A program made the translations under genes and the position numbers. Positions 18,866 through 27,396 of a DNA stretch of 64,000 nucleotides are shown one piece after another. Positions within the stretch are counted from its first letter, which is position 1. Each line of letters starts with the position of its first letter. The notes under the pieces are model-generated. The model was given only the letters and a program-made list of their open reading frames with translations. It ran no database searches and was not told the DNA's origin. This DNA is from Erysipelotrichaceae bacterium (GTDB lineage: Bacteria; Bacillota_I; Bacilli_A; Erysipelotrichales; Erysipelotrichaceae). The stretch lies in NCBI GenBank assembly GCA_017431225.1, contig JAFRLM010000018.1, positions 1 through 64,000 of the forward strand, written 5' to 3'.

Positions 18866-19419
18866 AGCCAGCCCTCCTTCTGCAGCCATGTCTTCAGACG
18901 GCCGCGGGTACGGGAAAGGGAAACACTGACAGCATGCGCGCTGAGTCCGGTCGCTTCAGCGACCTCCGGAATCTCCAGGGCATAGAAATAACGTTTTAAA
19001 AAGAGCACCCGGTCCTTACGGGAGATCGTATCGAGAAATTCACATATGCAATGAGTCAGCTGATCCAGTTCAAAATCCTGACGGACATTGTCTGCAGAAC
19101 CGATCACTCCTTCAAGTTCCTCAAGAGCAGTCTCGACATTGCTGCCGCCTCTTTTCTGCGCGTGGGAAGCCTCGTAACGCTTGAAGGCAAGATTACGGAC
19201 GATCGTGGCGAAGAAAAGCTTCAGAACAGCCGGCCTCTGCGGCGGCATGGCATACCAGGAACGCAGCCAGGTATCGCTCACGCATTCTTCGCTGTCCGCC
19301 ATATCATGCAGGATCCTGTCAGCGATGCTCAGACAGTATCTTCCGTATTTATTGTCCGACTGCCGGATCGCATCCTCATTTCTTTTCCAGTACAGTTCAA
19401 TGATTTCCCTGTCTTCCAT
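18862..19419 (-). CDS. ECF-type RNA polymerase sigma factor
   Basis: 185 residues. Region 2 near residues 10-75 (ADSEECVSDTWLRSWYAMPP, typical of ECF factors) and region 4 with a helix-turn-helix at the C-terminus (LFLKRYFYALEIPEVAEATGLS, VSVSLSRTRGRL). The linker between is short, as in extracytoplasmic-function sigma factors. AAAGGGG precedes the ATG. It leads an operon with a membrane protein and a lipoprotein. Confidence 0.88.
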   Translation of the reverse strand: MEDREIIELYWKRNEDAIRQSDNKYGRYCLSIADRILHDMADSEECVSDTWLRSWYAMPPQRPAVLKLFFATIVRNLAFKRYEASHAQKRGGSNVETALEELEGVIGSADNVRQDFELDQLTHCICEFLDTISRKDRVLFLKRYFYALEIPEVAEATGLSAHAVSVSLSRTRGRLKTWLQKEGWL

Positions 19420-19483
19420 GGTTCCCCTTTCACCCTATAAGACCGGATCGGCTTTGAAGTGTCTCAGAATTTTTCTTATTTTT

Positions 19484-19511
19484 ATTCTAATCCGTTCTTT
19501 TCTTTTGACAA
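19484..19511 (-). promoter_or_regulatory. Promoter of the ECF operon
   Basis: Minus strand TTGTCA (19511-19506), 16-base spacer, TAGAAT (19489-19484), about 60 bases before the sigma gene. It resembles a sigma-A promoter rather than an autoregulated ECF promoter. Confidence 0.55.
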
Positions 19512-19526
19512 AATGACCGGACACAA

Positions 19527-19557
19527 TAAAAAAACACTCACATGCCGTGAATGTTTT
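19527..19557 (-). terminator. Terminator of ktrB-ktrA
   Basis: AAAACACTCAC / GTGAATGTTTT stem (one mismatch) followed on the minus strand by TTTTTTTATTG, 25 bases after the ktrA stop. Confidence 0.85.
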
Positions 19558-19581
19558 CCTGTTTATTGAAACAGCAGAAGA

Positions 19582-20229
19582 TCAGTAGCGGAAGACTTTC
19601 TGCAGGTCGTCGTTCTTGCCCAGGACCATGATATCCTGGCCGGTCTGCAGGATCGTATCGGAAGAGATGCTCATATTCATCTTGCCGTTGATCTCGATAC
19701 CGAGGATGTTCATGCCGTACAGGTTGCGGAGGTTCAGACTGCTCAAAGACTTGCCGTTCCATTCGGTCGGGGTATCGACTTTCAGGATCGAATAGCCATC
19801 TTCAAGTTCGATGTAATCCTGGATGTTGTCCGCGCTGAAACGGATCGCGGTCCAGCGTCCGAGCTGTCTTTCCGGGAAGACGACTTCATCCGCGCCGCAG
19901 CGGTACAGAAGCTTTTCCTGGGATTCGCCGGTCGCTCTGGCTACGATCTTCTTCGCTCCGAGATCCTTTAAGACAGCTGCTGTCTCCAGTGAACTGAGGA
20001 AATCGTCACCGATCGCTACGATGCAGAGATCAAAGTCCTCCACACCCAGCGTCTGCATGAACTGCATATCGGTACTGTCACCGATCTCCGCACTGGTGAC
20101 CATCGGCAGGATCTTATTGATCCGGTCTTCATGACGGTCGATCGCAAGGATCTGATGACCGAGATTATGCAGTGCTTCGATGGCGTAACGACCGAAACGC
20201 CCTGTTCCGACAACGAGAATGTTTTTCAT
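19582..20229 (-). CDS. ktrA: Potassium uptake regulatory subunit KtrA/TrkA (RCK)
   Basis: 215 residues: an N-terminal Rossmann RCK_N domain with GTGRFGRYAIEAL and the acidic AIDRHE end of strand two (binds NAD or ATP), and a C-terminal RCK_C domain from about residue 135. These cytoplasmic octameric rings gate the KtrB channel. It follows ktrB by 12 bases. Confidence 0.92.
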   Translation of the reverse strand: MKNILVVGTGRFGRYAIEALHNLGHQILAIDRHEDRINKILPMVTSAEIGDSTDMQFMQTLGVEDFDLCIVAIGDDFLSSLETAAVLKDLGAKKIVARATGESQEKLLYRCGADEVVFPERQLGRWTAIRFSADNIQDYIELEDGYSILKVDTPTEWNGKSLSSLNLRNLYGMNILGIEINGKMNMSISSDTILQTGQDIMVLGKNDDLQKVFRY

Positions 20230-20241
20230 TTAAATTACCTC

Positions 20242-21582
20242 CTACCCGACGTTAACCTTTTCGGTGGCCTGTTTGCTTAACGGGATGACATTTACAGAAG
20301 ATGCGGCATAGGCAAGCGTCATTCCGCCTACACGCCCGAGATACATGAAGCAGATCAGAATGACCTTGGAAGGACTGCTAAGCCCCGGTGTGATACCGGT
20401 CGTCAGACCAACAGTCGCGATCGCCGAAGCAGTCTCGAACATTGCGTCGACCAGCGGGACTCCTTCGTATCCGCTGATAAAGAAGGAACCGAACAGGAAC
20501 AGGGTGATATAGACCGCGAAAAGCGCATACGCGTTAAGAACGATGTACTTCTCGATACGGCGGTTGAATGCGGTAGCGTCCTCTCTGCGGCGCAGCACAG
20601 CAACGGTCGCGATCGCCGCGACAGCAAAAGTCGTGATCTTGATACCGCCGGCAGTGGATCCGGAGGAACCGCCCACCAGCATCAGCATGATCGTCAGGAA
20701 TCTTCCGGTCTCGCTCATGTCCTTATAATCGATCGTCGCGAATCCGGCTGTACGCGGAGTAACGGCCTGAAACAGCGAAACGAGGATCCGCTCCTTGAGC
20801 GGCATGCCCGCGAATTCGAAAAAGAAGAAGAGCAGGAACGGGATCAGGATCATGAAAAAGGTAAAGACCAGGACCAGCTTGGTCTGTAAACGGTATTTCT
20901 GAAAGCGGAAATGGTGTACCGCGATATCATCCCAGGTAAGGAAACCGATACCGCCGATAATGATCAGCAGCATCAGCACGATATTGATCAGCGGTACCGA
21001 CTGGAAAGTAACGATCGAAGAGAACGGCTGTGTATCCGGCAGGATATCGAAACCCGCGTTACAGAACGCCGAGATCGAATGGAAGAACGAATATAGTACA
21101 CCCACTTCGCCATAGCGGGGCAGGAACACCGGCATCATCAGGACGGCGCCGATCGCCTCGACCGCGAAGGTCGTGCCCAGGATAAAGCCGGACAATTTAT
21201 AGATACCACCGATCTGCGGAGCCGAGATCGCATCCTTCAGGATGCTGCGCTGCATGATACTGTTGTCCTTATGACCTAAAAAGGCGACCATGAACAGGAC
21301 TGAGGTCAGGATGCCGAGACCGCCGATCTGGATCAGCAGGATGATGACTGCCTTGCCGAAAGGTGTCCAGAAGCTGGCTGTGTTCTGCACGATCAGTCCG
21401 GTAACACAGACAGCGGATGTGGAAGTGAACAGAGCATCGATGAAATCCACTTCGCCTGTCACACTGGAGAACGGCAGCATCAGCAGGAAGGTGCCGATCA
21501 GGATCAAAGTCAGGAAAAATGCCAGAATGATCCTGGCGCTTGAACTCTGCCGGTTAAACAATTTCGCAAGGCTGAATTTCAT
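20242..21582 (-). CDS. ktrB: Potassium transporter membrane subunit KtrB/TrkH family
   Basis: 446 residues with the four pseudo-repeats of the TrkH/KtrB superfamily. Selectivity-filter loops are visible: TSTSAVCVTGL, SAFCNAGF, GSSGSTAGGIK and SAIATVGLTTG, each giving the conserved Gly. It takes up potassium with sodium coupling when bound to KtrA. AAGGAG stands before the ATG. No riboswitch fits in the 75 bases upstream. Confidence 0.93.
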   Translation of the reverse strand: MKFSLAKLFNRQSSSARIILAFFLTLILIGTFLLMLPFSSVTGEVDFIDALFTSTSAVCVTGLIVQNTASFWTPFGKAVIILLIQIGGLGILTSVLFMVAFLGHKDNSIMQRSILKDAISAPQIGGIYKLSGFILGTTFAVEAIGAVLMMPVFLPRYGEVGVLYSFFHSISAFCNAGFDILPDTQPFSSIVTFQSVPLINIVLMLLIIIGGIGFLTWDDIAVHHFRFQKYRLQTKLVLVFTFFMILIPFLLFFFFEFAGMPLKERILVSLFQAVTPRTAGFATIDYKDMSETGRFLTIMLMLVGGSSGSTAGGIKITTFAVAAIATVAVLRRREDATAFNRRIEKYIVLNAYALFAVYITLFLFGSFFISGYEGVPLVDAMFETASAIATVGLTTGITPGLSSPSKVILICFMYLGRVGGMTLAYAASSVNVIPLSKQATEKVNVG

Positions 21583-21657
21583 TCACAAACTCCTTCAATC
21601 TTTCCTAGTATAGCAGATTCATTCAAAACAGGAAGTTGTTGTTATAGCGTCGAACCT

Positions 21658-22689
21658 TTAAAGAAGCGCAACTGTCTCCTTCAGGACCGGCTGCATATGT
21701 TCATCAACGAAGCCGAAATCCTTCCCCCGGTAATTCCAGGCGGCACGGCCGATCCCGTACTTCTCAAAGACCGGGGAGATCATCTTATACCAGGCAAGGA
21801 TATCTTCCGGGGCGGCGCGGTCGACCACGCCGTATTCACCGCAGTAAAGCGCGACATTCCTTTCTTCCGCCACACTTACCGCTTCTTTGAACAGGTCATC
21901 GAAATAAGCGCTGCTCAGCAGTTCCTCATCCGGGAAATCCGTTTCTTCCACAAAATGGTCGCCGAGCTGTTCTTTCGTAAGCCGGCGGATATCCCCGTAA
22001 GTCAGACGGGAACTCGTACGGAAGGTGGTGTCCATACTGGGGATCCAGTAAGCACCCTGATGGGTGAACACCAGCGGTTCGTAACAATGGAAATTATAGA
22101 CGACATTATCCTTCTCTTCCGGGACCCAGAGGTCCTTTAGGGCATCGATGCTGTTGTTGTAGTAGCCGCCCAAAAGGATCGGGATATCCGGTACGATACG
22201 GCGCAGGCGGACGACACATTCTTTCGAGATGCGGTTCCAGGCCTCGCCATCCTCCTTCCGGGTCACTTCGTTCAGCAGCTCAAAGGCGATATGTCCGCGG
22301 TGGTCCGCAAAGGTGTGCGCCAGCTTTTCCCAGAGACGGTAAAAACGTTCCTGGTATTCTTTGTTCGTAAAGAAACCTTCCTCGTTTTCCTCAGCATCAA
22401 AACTGAAGCCGCAGGTCTTGTGCAGGTCAAGGACCGTATTCAGGCCGTTGTTTTCCGCCCAGCCGACAGCGCGCAGAAGAAGCGCGAAACCCTCTTCCCG
22501 GTAATTCCCCTGTTCATCCTCGAACAGTTCATAGTCGAGCGGGATGCGGACATGGTCCAGTCCCCAGGAAGCGATCCGGGCAAAGTCCTCCTCTTTTATA
22601 TATTGTTCATATGTTTCCTGTGTGTGATCGCACTGGGACAGCCAGCCGCCCAGATCGATCCCATGCTGAAATCCTTCAAAACGTTTCAT
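21658..22689 (-). CDS. Glycoside hydrolase family 5 protein
   Basis: 343 residues without signal peptide, so probably cytoplasmic. GH5 landmarks: HGIDLGGWLSQ at the start, DHVRIPLDY, acid/base Glu in FELLNEV, FHCYEPLVFTHQGA, and nucleophile Glu in YCGEYGV. This pattern is near the exo-glucanase/beta-glucosidase GH5 members acting on imported oligosaccharides. Last gene of mntP-GNAT-GH5, 2 bases after the acetyltransferase stop; its AAAGGAG lies in the preceding coding end. Confidence 0.85.
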   Translation of the reverse strand: MKRFEGFQHGIDLGGWLSQCDHTQETYEQYIKEEDFARIASWGLDHVRIPLDYELFEDEQGNYREEGFALLLRAVGWAENNGLNTVLDLHKTCGFSFDAEENEEGFFTNKEYQERFYRLWEKLAHTFADHRGHIAFELLNEVTRKEDGEAWNRISKECVVRLRRIVPDIPILLGGYYNNSIDALKDLWVPEEKDNVVYNFHCYEPLVFTHQGAYWIPSMDTTFRTSSRLTYGDIRRLTKEQLGDHFVEETDFPDEELLSSAYFDDLFKEAVSVAEERNVALYCGEYGVVDRAAPEDILAWYKMISPVFEKYGIGRAAWNYRGKDFGFVDEHMQPVLKETVALL

Positions 22690-22691
22690 AT

Positions 22692-23135
22692 TTATTCTCC
22701 TTTGACCGGACGGATCATCCGCAGATGCGGGATACCGTCCAGATCGAATTCCTCCGAACAGCCGGCAAAGCCTTCCCGTTCATAAAAGCCGCGGGCATAG
22801 ACCTGCGCCTCGATCTCGATCTCCGCCGGAGTTTCCTCATCAATGCGCCTGAGCGCTTCATGAAGCGCGATACCGCCCCAGCCTTTTCCGTGCTCGGCAC
22901 TCAGCATGCGTCCGATATGCAGTCTCCCGGAACCCTCAGGATCCGGAAACCAGCGCAGATACGCGAGCATCTTTCCGTCTTCCTCCAGCCACAGATGGAC
23001 ACTGTTCTGATCGAGCCCGTCGACATCCTGATAAGGACAGTTCTGCTCAACAACAAAAACAGCGCTGCGCTGCTGCAGGATCTGATAGAGCTCATCCAGC
23101 GTCAGTTCTTCGAATCTCTTTACGATACAGTTCAT
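22692..23135 (-). CDS. ElaA-type GNAT acetyltransferase
   Basis: 147 residues. The N-terminal VFVVEQNCPYQDVDGLDQNS is the hallmark of ElaA-family N-acetyltransferases; the acetyl-CoA binding loop is around RMLSAEHGKGWGGIALHEAL and the C-terminal ARGFYEREGF closes the fold. Acceptor unknown. It sits between mntP and the GH5 gene with gaps of 9 and 2 bases. Confidence 0.85.
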   Translation of the reverse strand: MNCIVKRFEELTLDELYQILQQRSAVFVVEQNCPYQDVDGLDQNSVHLWLEEDGKMLAYLRWFPDPEGSGRLHIGRMLSAEHGKGWGGIALHEALRRIDEETPAEIEIEAQVYARGFYEREGFAGCSEEFDLDGIPHLRMIRPVKGE

Positions 23136-23144
23136 ATTCAGCTC

Positions 23145-23729
23145 CTAAAAAACACCGGTCACGAAGATCTCGATCCCGATACCGATCAGGATCAGACCAC
23201 CCAGCAAGGAAGCTCTGCGGGCGATCCTGGTCCCGAAGTGTTTGCCCAGGCGGATGCCGCACATGCATATAAAGAAAGTGACGACGCCGATGATCAGCGA
23301 CTCCAGGAACGCCATTTTAAATGTGTAACCGGAGATCGTGAAACCGACCGACAGGGCGTCGATCGAAGTGGCGATCCCCTGCATGATCAGGCTTTTCATA
23401 TCCGCCGCCGGTTTTTCTTCCGAAAGCGGGTCGCCGGCGACCCCCTCGTACAGCATCTTGCCACCGATATACAGCAGCAATAAAAGCGCGATCCAGGGCA
23501 CGAAGGTCTGGAAGGAACGGAAGGTATCTTCCGCCCAGCGCACGGCGAACCAGCCGATCAATGGCATCATCATCTGGAAAACCGCGAAAATACCGGCTAC
23601 CAGACACATCCTTTTCAGGGGCATATGATTCTCATTCAGCCCGTTTACAGCTGAAACACAAAAAGCGTCCATCGCCAGGCCTACGCCGAAGAGCACGCTG
23701 TTTATCAAAAATAAAAAACTGTTATTCAT
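23145..23729 (-). CDS. mntP: Manganese efflux pump MntP
   Basis: 194 residues, six membrane helices, two repeats with the acidic motifs GLAMDAFCVS and TSIDALSVGF that bind the metal. It matches the MntP (DUF204) family in length and pattern. MntP exports Mn(II) and is often preceded by a yybP-ykoY riboswitch; the 100 bases upstream show no such fold that I can see. Confidence 0.9.
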   Translation of the reverse strand: MNNSFLFLINSVLFGVGLAMDAFCVSAVNGLNENHMPLKRMCLVAGIFAVFQMMMPLIGWFAVRWAEDTFRSFQTFVPWIALLLLLYIGGKMLYEGVAGDPLSEEKPAADMKSLIMQGIATSIDALSVGFTISGYTFKMAFLESLIIGVVTFFICMCGIRLGKHFGTRIARRASLLGGLILIGIGIEIFVTGVF

Positions 23730-23829
23730 CTTCTCATTCTTTCCTCTGGGAACAGAGGCCGTTCTCCAACAATGCTCTGATCCGTATCTCTAATTGTAGA
23801 CGTTTTCTTTGTTGCAGACAATCTGCCTG

Positions 23830-25017
23830 TTATTCCGCCGGAACGATCCTGTTCTTTTTACGATCGACCACTACCGTATGGGCATAATGATCATGCGGCA
23901 GACAGCCGAAACGGATCTGGCTTCGCAGGACCCAGACGAAAGCGATCGTCGGGAAGAAAGCGGACAGCGCCATCGCGAAGACACGGAAACCGCCCCAGTC
24001 GTTCCCGGAATCAATAAGCGTAAACATCAGGAAGGCCAAAAAGGCGCCGCTGAAAAGAGCGATGACCGGTTCGATCCCGTAAAGAACGAGATTGCGGACA
24101 AAATGCTGGCGGACCTTGGCGGGACTGCCGTCGGTGTCAACGGTGCGCAGTCTTAAAAGCGCCTGCCCCGGCGTGCTTCCATTGAGCAGCATAGGCAAAA
24201 GCACGAAATAGACCGGCAGGATCATCAGGAAAATGAGCAGGACTTTTTTTCTGCCGGTGACAAGATACATATCCAGAAAAGCCAGCATAAGCAGAAAGAG
24301 CCCGTCGATCCCGGCAGCGAAGACCCGCCGCAGGAAGGTGACCCGTTTCCCTTTGAAATAAGAGATCCGGTCGATCTCCTCCCGGCTGGGCAGAATGAAG
24401 GTAAAATACGGGGAGATGCAGTAACCGATCGCCGTGCCCAGGGTATTGGTGATCAGGTCATCGACATCGGTATAACGGTATGGTTTGGGATAAAAACCGT
24501 AAAGTCCGCTGAGCTGCGTCAGCTCAAAGAACAGGCTGACCAGAAAGCCGCAGAGGATCGCCTTTTTCAGATCGAAGCGGAAATAATAACGCAGATAAAA
24601 GCCCAGCGGGACCATCATCACAGTGTTCGCCACTAAAAGGAAGAGATCATTGCTTTTCAGAAGGCGCCACCACAGCGATCTGCTTTTCAGGGTGGAAAGG
24701 TTTGAAAAATCAAAGCCGATCTCCTTCATACAGAGATAGAGATTCCGGAACGGGATCCAGCCGATCGGCGGCGCTTCGCTGGCAGCCACCGCCTCCCGGC
24801 TCGGGAGCGGCAGGACCGTCAGGAAAAAGGCGCACATGCAGTACAGGACGAAAGAATAGACGACCATGACCCGAAGCACCGCGATACCACCGTATTTGCG
24901 GTAATGACGGATGACAAAAGGCAATGTGAAAAGACCTGCGATGAATGGAAACAGCACGCAGGCCCAGTAGATCGGGTGAAAATACGGCATAAGCCGGTTC
25001 AGGATCTTCGTCAGCAT
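23830..25017 (-). CDS. VanZ-like and RDD-domain membrane protein
   Basis: 395 residues. N-terminal VanZ-like region with five helices, including the conserved GFLVSLFFELTQLSGLYGF and YTDVDDLITNTLGTAIGY. From about residue 225 there is an RDD-like domain (FLRRVFAAGIDGLFLLMLAF, and GSTPGQALLRLRTVD, the typical GKTxGKxLxxLRVV pattern). VanZ proteins affect glycopeptide or lipopeptide sensitivity in some bacteria; the role here is unknown. Monocistronic. Confidence 0.8.
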   Translation of the reverse strand: MLTKILNRLMPYFHPIYWACVLFPFIAGLFTLPFVIRHYRKYGGIAVLRVMVVYSFVLYCMCAFFLTVLPLPSREAVAASEAPPIGWIPFRNLYLCMKEIGFDFSNLSTLKSRSLWWRLLKSNDLFLLVANTVMMVPLGFYLRYYFRFDLKKAILCGFLVSLFFELTQLSGLYGFYPKPYRYTDVDDLITNTLGTAIGYCISPYFTFILPSREEIDRISYFKGKRVTFLRRVFAAGIDGLFLLMLAFLDMYLVTGRKKVLLIFLMILPVYFVLLPMLLNGSTPGQALLRLRTVDTDGSPAKVRQHFVRNLVLYGIEPVIALFSGAFLAFLMFTLIDSGNDWGGFRVFAMALSAFFPTIAFVWVLRSQIRFGCLPHDHYAHTVVVDRKKNRIVPAE

Positions 25018-25084
25018 ATTTCAGTGGTATTTTAACAGAAGTGCACAGAAAAACCGAATAAGGTCTTCTTAAGCTTTGCTGAAG

Positions 25085-25522
25085 CTATTCAAAATTGCCT
25101 GATACGATGCAGAGGACTTCCTTTTCAAAAAAGACAAAAAACAGATCGGTAACAGTATAAAACGGGCCTTTTGTACCGCCGATCACATCCAGCAGTTTTC
25201 CCCGCTCTTTGGGATAACAGATCTTTTCCGTTTTTCCGAATTTGTTTTCGGTAAGCTGCGCGGCCGCCTCGGCGAGCCGGAAGTCTTCATCGCTCAAGCC
25301 AAAAAACTCCTTGTATGCCTCACTGAGAGAATGATCGCTCTCAGCAAGTTCGAGCGGATAGTCTTTGCAACGGAACTCTTTGCGGAAGGCATCGATCAGA
25401 TCGTCTTTCGGCAAAGAGACCGGCAGCACTTCATCCAGACCGAAATTGCCTCCTGCTCTCGCTGTAAGATCCAGCAGCGCGTCAAGATAGTGATGTCTGT
25501 ATTCTCTTTTCGGTGAGCTCAT
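25085..25522 (-). CDS. Hypothetical protein
   Basis: 145 residues, soluble and acidic, with no motif that I recognise. Its ATG overlaps the stop of the upstream ATC-hydrolase-like gene (ATGA type), so the two are probably translated together and may act together. Ends ...FFEKEVLCIVSGNFE. Confidence 0.6.
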   Translation of the reverse strand: MSSPKREYRHHYLDALLDLTARAGGNFGLDEVLPVSLPKDDLIDAFRKEFRCKDYPLELAESDHSLSEAYKEFFGLSDEDFRLAEAAAQLTENKFGKTEKICYPKERGKLLDVIGGTKGPFYTVTDLFFVFFEKEVLCIVSGNFE

Positions 25523-26226
25523 AGCTGATCCTCCTCGATCTTTTCGAAATCATAATTCTCATAATCTGAAAGAAGCGCGGATGCTTCTGCTCCCAGCTGT
25601 TCATTTATCTGTTTCATGACCTTCTCCGCGATCTCTTCCCCTTTTTCCGGGAAACAGAGTTTCGCGGCTTTTTTATAGGCATAGAAGGAATTTGCGCAGT
25701 GGAAGCCGAAGTCACGGACATATTCCTCTTTGCGGCGCGGCATTGCGCTGCTGTTAAGGCAGGCACCACAGGCACGCTGGATGCAGCAGGAACGATCCCG
25801 CAGAGTCTGCTCGGTAACAAATTTCAGTTCCGGAGAGAAGCCATGCACGATCGCCTTATCGATCTCAGCACAGTAGATCTCTTCTGCCTCCGAAAGTCCC
25901 ATCTCCTGAAACTGGTCATGCCAGAGACAGTTCGGGATCGCGATCACGTAGTCCGGCGAATAGGAAAGCACCTCTGCCTTTGGGCGCTGAAGACTTTGCG
26001 AATATTCGCTGGGACGCCATTCGCCATAGCGGAAGTAGCTGCGGAAATCCGAACTCTCCCCATCCTTCAGGGCATGAGCGGCCATCCGTTTTCCGCGGCT
26101 CTCCCCATGCAGGATCGTTCCCTTGCGGAAAGCCTCTTTCCCCTTTTCAGGATCCAATGCGCAAAGTTCGCGATAATACAGTCCGGCGATCAGCGCGTGC
26201 GTTTTTTCCGTGAATTCTTTCATCAT
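25519..26226 (-). CDS. L-2-amino-thiazoline-4-carboxylate hydrolase-like protein
   Basis: About 235 residues from ATG at 26226 (or 26223). An upstream ATG at 26274 is in frame, but the first codons would lie within the terminator of the preceding gene, so I prefer the later one; no good ribosome-binding site is seen for either. The central pattern CLWHDQFQEMGLSEAEEIYC, EIDKAIVHGFSPEL and the Cys-rich RDRSCCIQRACGAC resemble the ATC-hydrolase family. Many members are of unknown role. Coupled to the 145-residue gene downstream. Confidence 0.5.
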   Translation of the reverse strand: MMKEFTEKTHALIAGLYYRELCALDPEKGKEAFRKGTILHGESRGKRMAAHALKDGESSDFRSYFRYGEWRPSEYSQSLQRPKAEVLSYSPDYVIAIPNCLWHDQFQEMGLSEAEEIYCAEIDKAIVHGFSPELKFVTEQTLRDRSCCIQRACGACLNSSAMPRRKEEYVRDFGFHCANSFYAYKKAAKLCFPEKGEEIAEKVMKQINEQLGAEASALLSDYENYDFEKIEEDQL

Positions 26227-26243
26227 TTTTATTTTAGCAGAAA

Positions 26244-26271
26244 CAAAAAGCCATCCTCCATGAAGACGGCT
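26244..26271 (-). terminator. Terminator of the peptidase-nitroreductase-methyltransferase operon
   Basis: On the minus strand AGCCGTC and GGATGGCT (with a G-T pair) form a stem followed by TTTTTG, 13 bases after the methyltransferase stop. Confidence 0.65.
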
Positions 26272-26283
26272 CATTTTGACTGA

Positions 26284-26853
26284 TCAGTGTTTGCAGGCGA
26301 TGATCCCGATATAACCCCGGAAGGAATCGCTGAAATCACGGATCTCCGAGAATCCGGCTTTCATGATCTCCTGCAGGATCGCTGTTTTATCCTTATCTTC
26401 TCCCTCGAGGGCGTAAACGAGCAGGATCCCCTGTGTTTTCAGCACACGGTAGATCTCTTTCAGGGCGCCTTCCGGGAAAGTATCGATATTATCCGCGGAA
26501 ACAGCCAGTTCAAAAGCGCGGGAGCGGAACGGAAGCTTTTCCAGCGGACTGCAGACCAGTTCACAGCGGCCTTCGCTGATATCTTCCTTCAGCATCCTCT
26601 CTGCTTTTTCGATCGCGATCTTTGAGGGATCCGCACCGGCGACTTTGGCCTTGGGACAGTGCTCCAGAAATGTCGCGACTGTCTTTCCGCCGCTGCAGCC
26701 GGGCACGAATACATGGTGACGGCTTTCGGTCGGGGTCAGTGACAGCGCCCATTCTGTCAGTTGTTTCCGGCGGTAGCCCAGAAGCGGTGCCGGAGAACCG
26801 CTGAAAAAGGTCCTGGGCGTTCCGCCGTCAGTGACTCTTCTTTCTTTTGCCAT
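26284..26853 (-). CDS. SAM-dependent methyltransferase
   Basis: 189 residues with a class I fold: motif I VFVPGCSGGKTVATFL (Gly-rich loop), the acidic end AGADPSKIAIEKAERML, and motif IV-V around FELAVSADNIDTFPEGALKEIYRVLKTQGILLVY. Related to UbiE/ArsM-like enzymes; substrate unknown. Its ATG shares one base with the nitroreductase stop (TGATG). Confidence 0.8.
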   Translation of the reverse strand: MAKERRVTDGGTPRTFFSGSPAPLLGYRRKQLTEWALSLTPTESRHHVFVPGCSGGKTVATFLEHCPKAKVAGADPSKIAIEKAERMLKEDISEGRCELVCSPLEKLPFRSRAFELAVSADNIDTFPEGALKEIYRVLKTQGILLVYALEGEDKDKTAILQEIMKAGFSEIRDFSDSFRGYIGIIACKH

Positions 26854-27371
26854 CAGCAGCAGAAGACACGTCCTTCACGTTTTTCCTTGGGCTGCGGCAA
26901 CTCACCGTTCGGATGACCGAGGATCAGATTGCCGATGCCTTCGTATTCGCCTTCGACACCGAGTTTTTTCAGAAGAGCTTTTCCCTCTTCTCTTTCAAAA
27001 GTCTCGCGCGCACGGTGGATCCAGCAGGTCCCCAGACCAAGTTCCGAGGCTGCCAGCATCATGTTCGCCATTGCGATCGATCCGTCATAAACATGTGTCG
27101 GAACGCTCTTGTCCGCCAGGACGACGATCAGCATCGGCGCACCGTAAAAGGGATCGCCTTCGCGGCCCATGATCTCAGCATTGATCCGACTGAGTTCATC
27201 ACGCACTTCGCGGTCAGTGATGACCAGGAAGATCGGGGACTGACGGTTCATTCCCGTCGCTCCCGCAAGACCGGCTTTCACGACCTTTTCGATGTCTTCC
27301 CTGCTGACTTCCTCCTGTGTGAAGGAACGGCAGGATACACGTTTGGAAATGGCATTCAGTACTTCATTCAT
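26853..27371 (-). CDS. Nitroreductase family flavoprotein
   Basis: 172 residues from ATG at 27371, which has AAAGGAG 8 bases upstream; a longer reading from 27419 lacks a site. FMN-binding pattern: AISKRVSCRSFTQEEV, GMNRQSPIFLVITD, MLAASELGLGTCWIH, and GHPNGELPQPKEKR near the end. These small enzymes reduce quinones, nitro groups or unsaturated compounds with NAD(P)H. Between a M24 peptidase gene and a methyltransferase, all one operon. Confidence 0.88.
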   Translation of the reverse strand: MNEVLNAISKRVSCRSFTQEEVSREDIEKVVKAGLAGATGMNRQSPIFLVITDREVRDELSRINAEIMGREGDPFYGAPMLIVVLADKSVPTHVYDGSIAMANMMLAASELGLGTCWIHRARETFEREEGKALLKKLGVEGEYEGIGNLILGHPNGELPQPKEKREGRVFCC

Positions 27372-27396
27372 AACAGATTCTCCTTTCAGTACAAGA

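Noticed and set aside
21583-21657. c-di-AMP (ydaO) riboswitch before ktrB
   Set aside because: Only 75 bases separate ktrB from the next gene, too few for this riboswitch.
23730-23829. yybP-ykoY manganese riboswitch before mntP
   Set aside because: The short upstream region shows no matching hairpin array or conserved loops.
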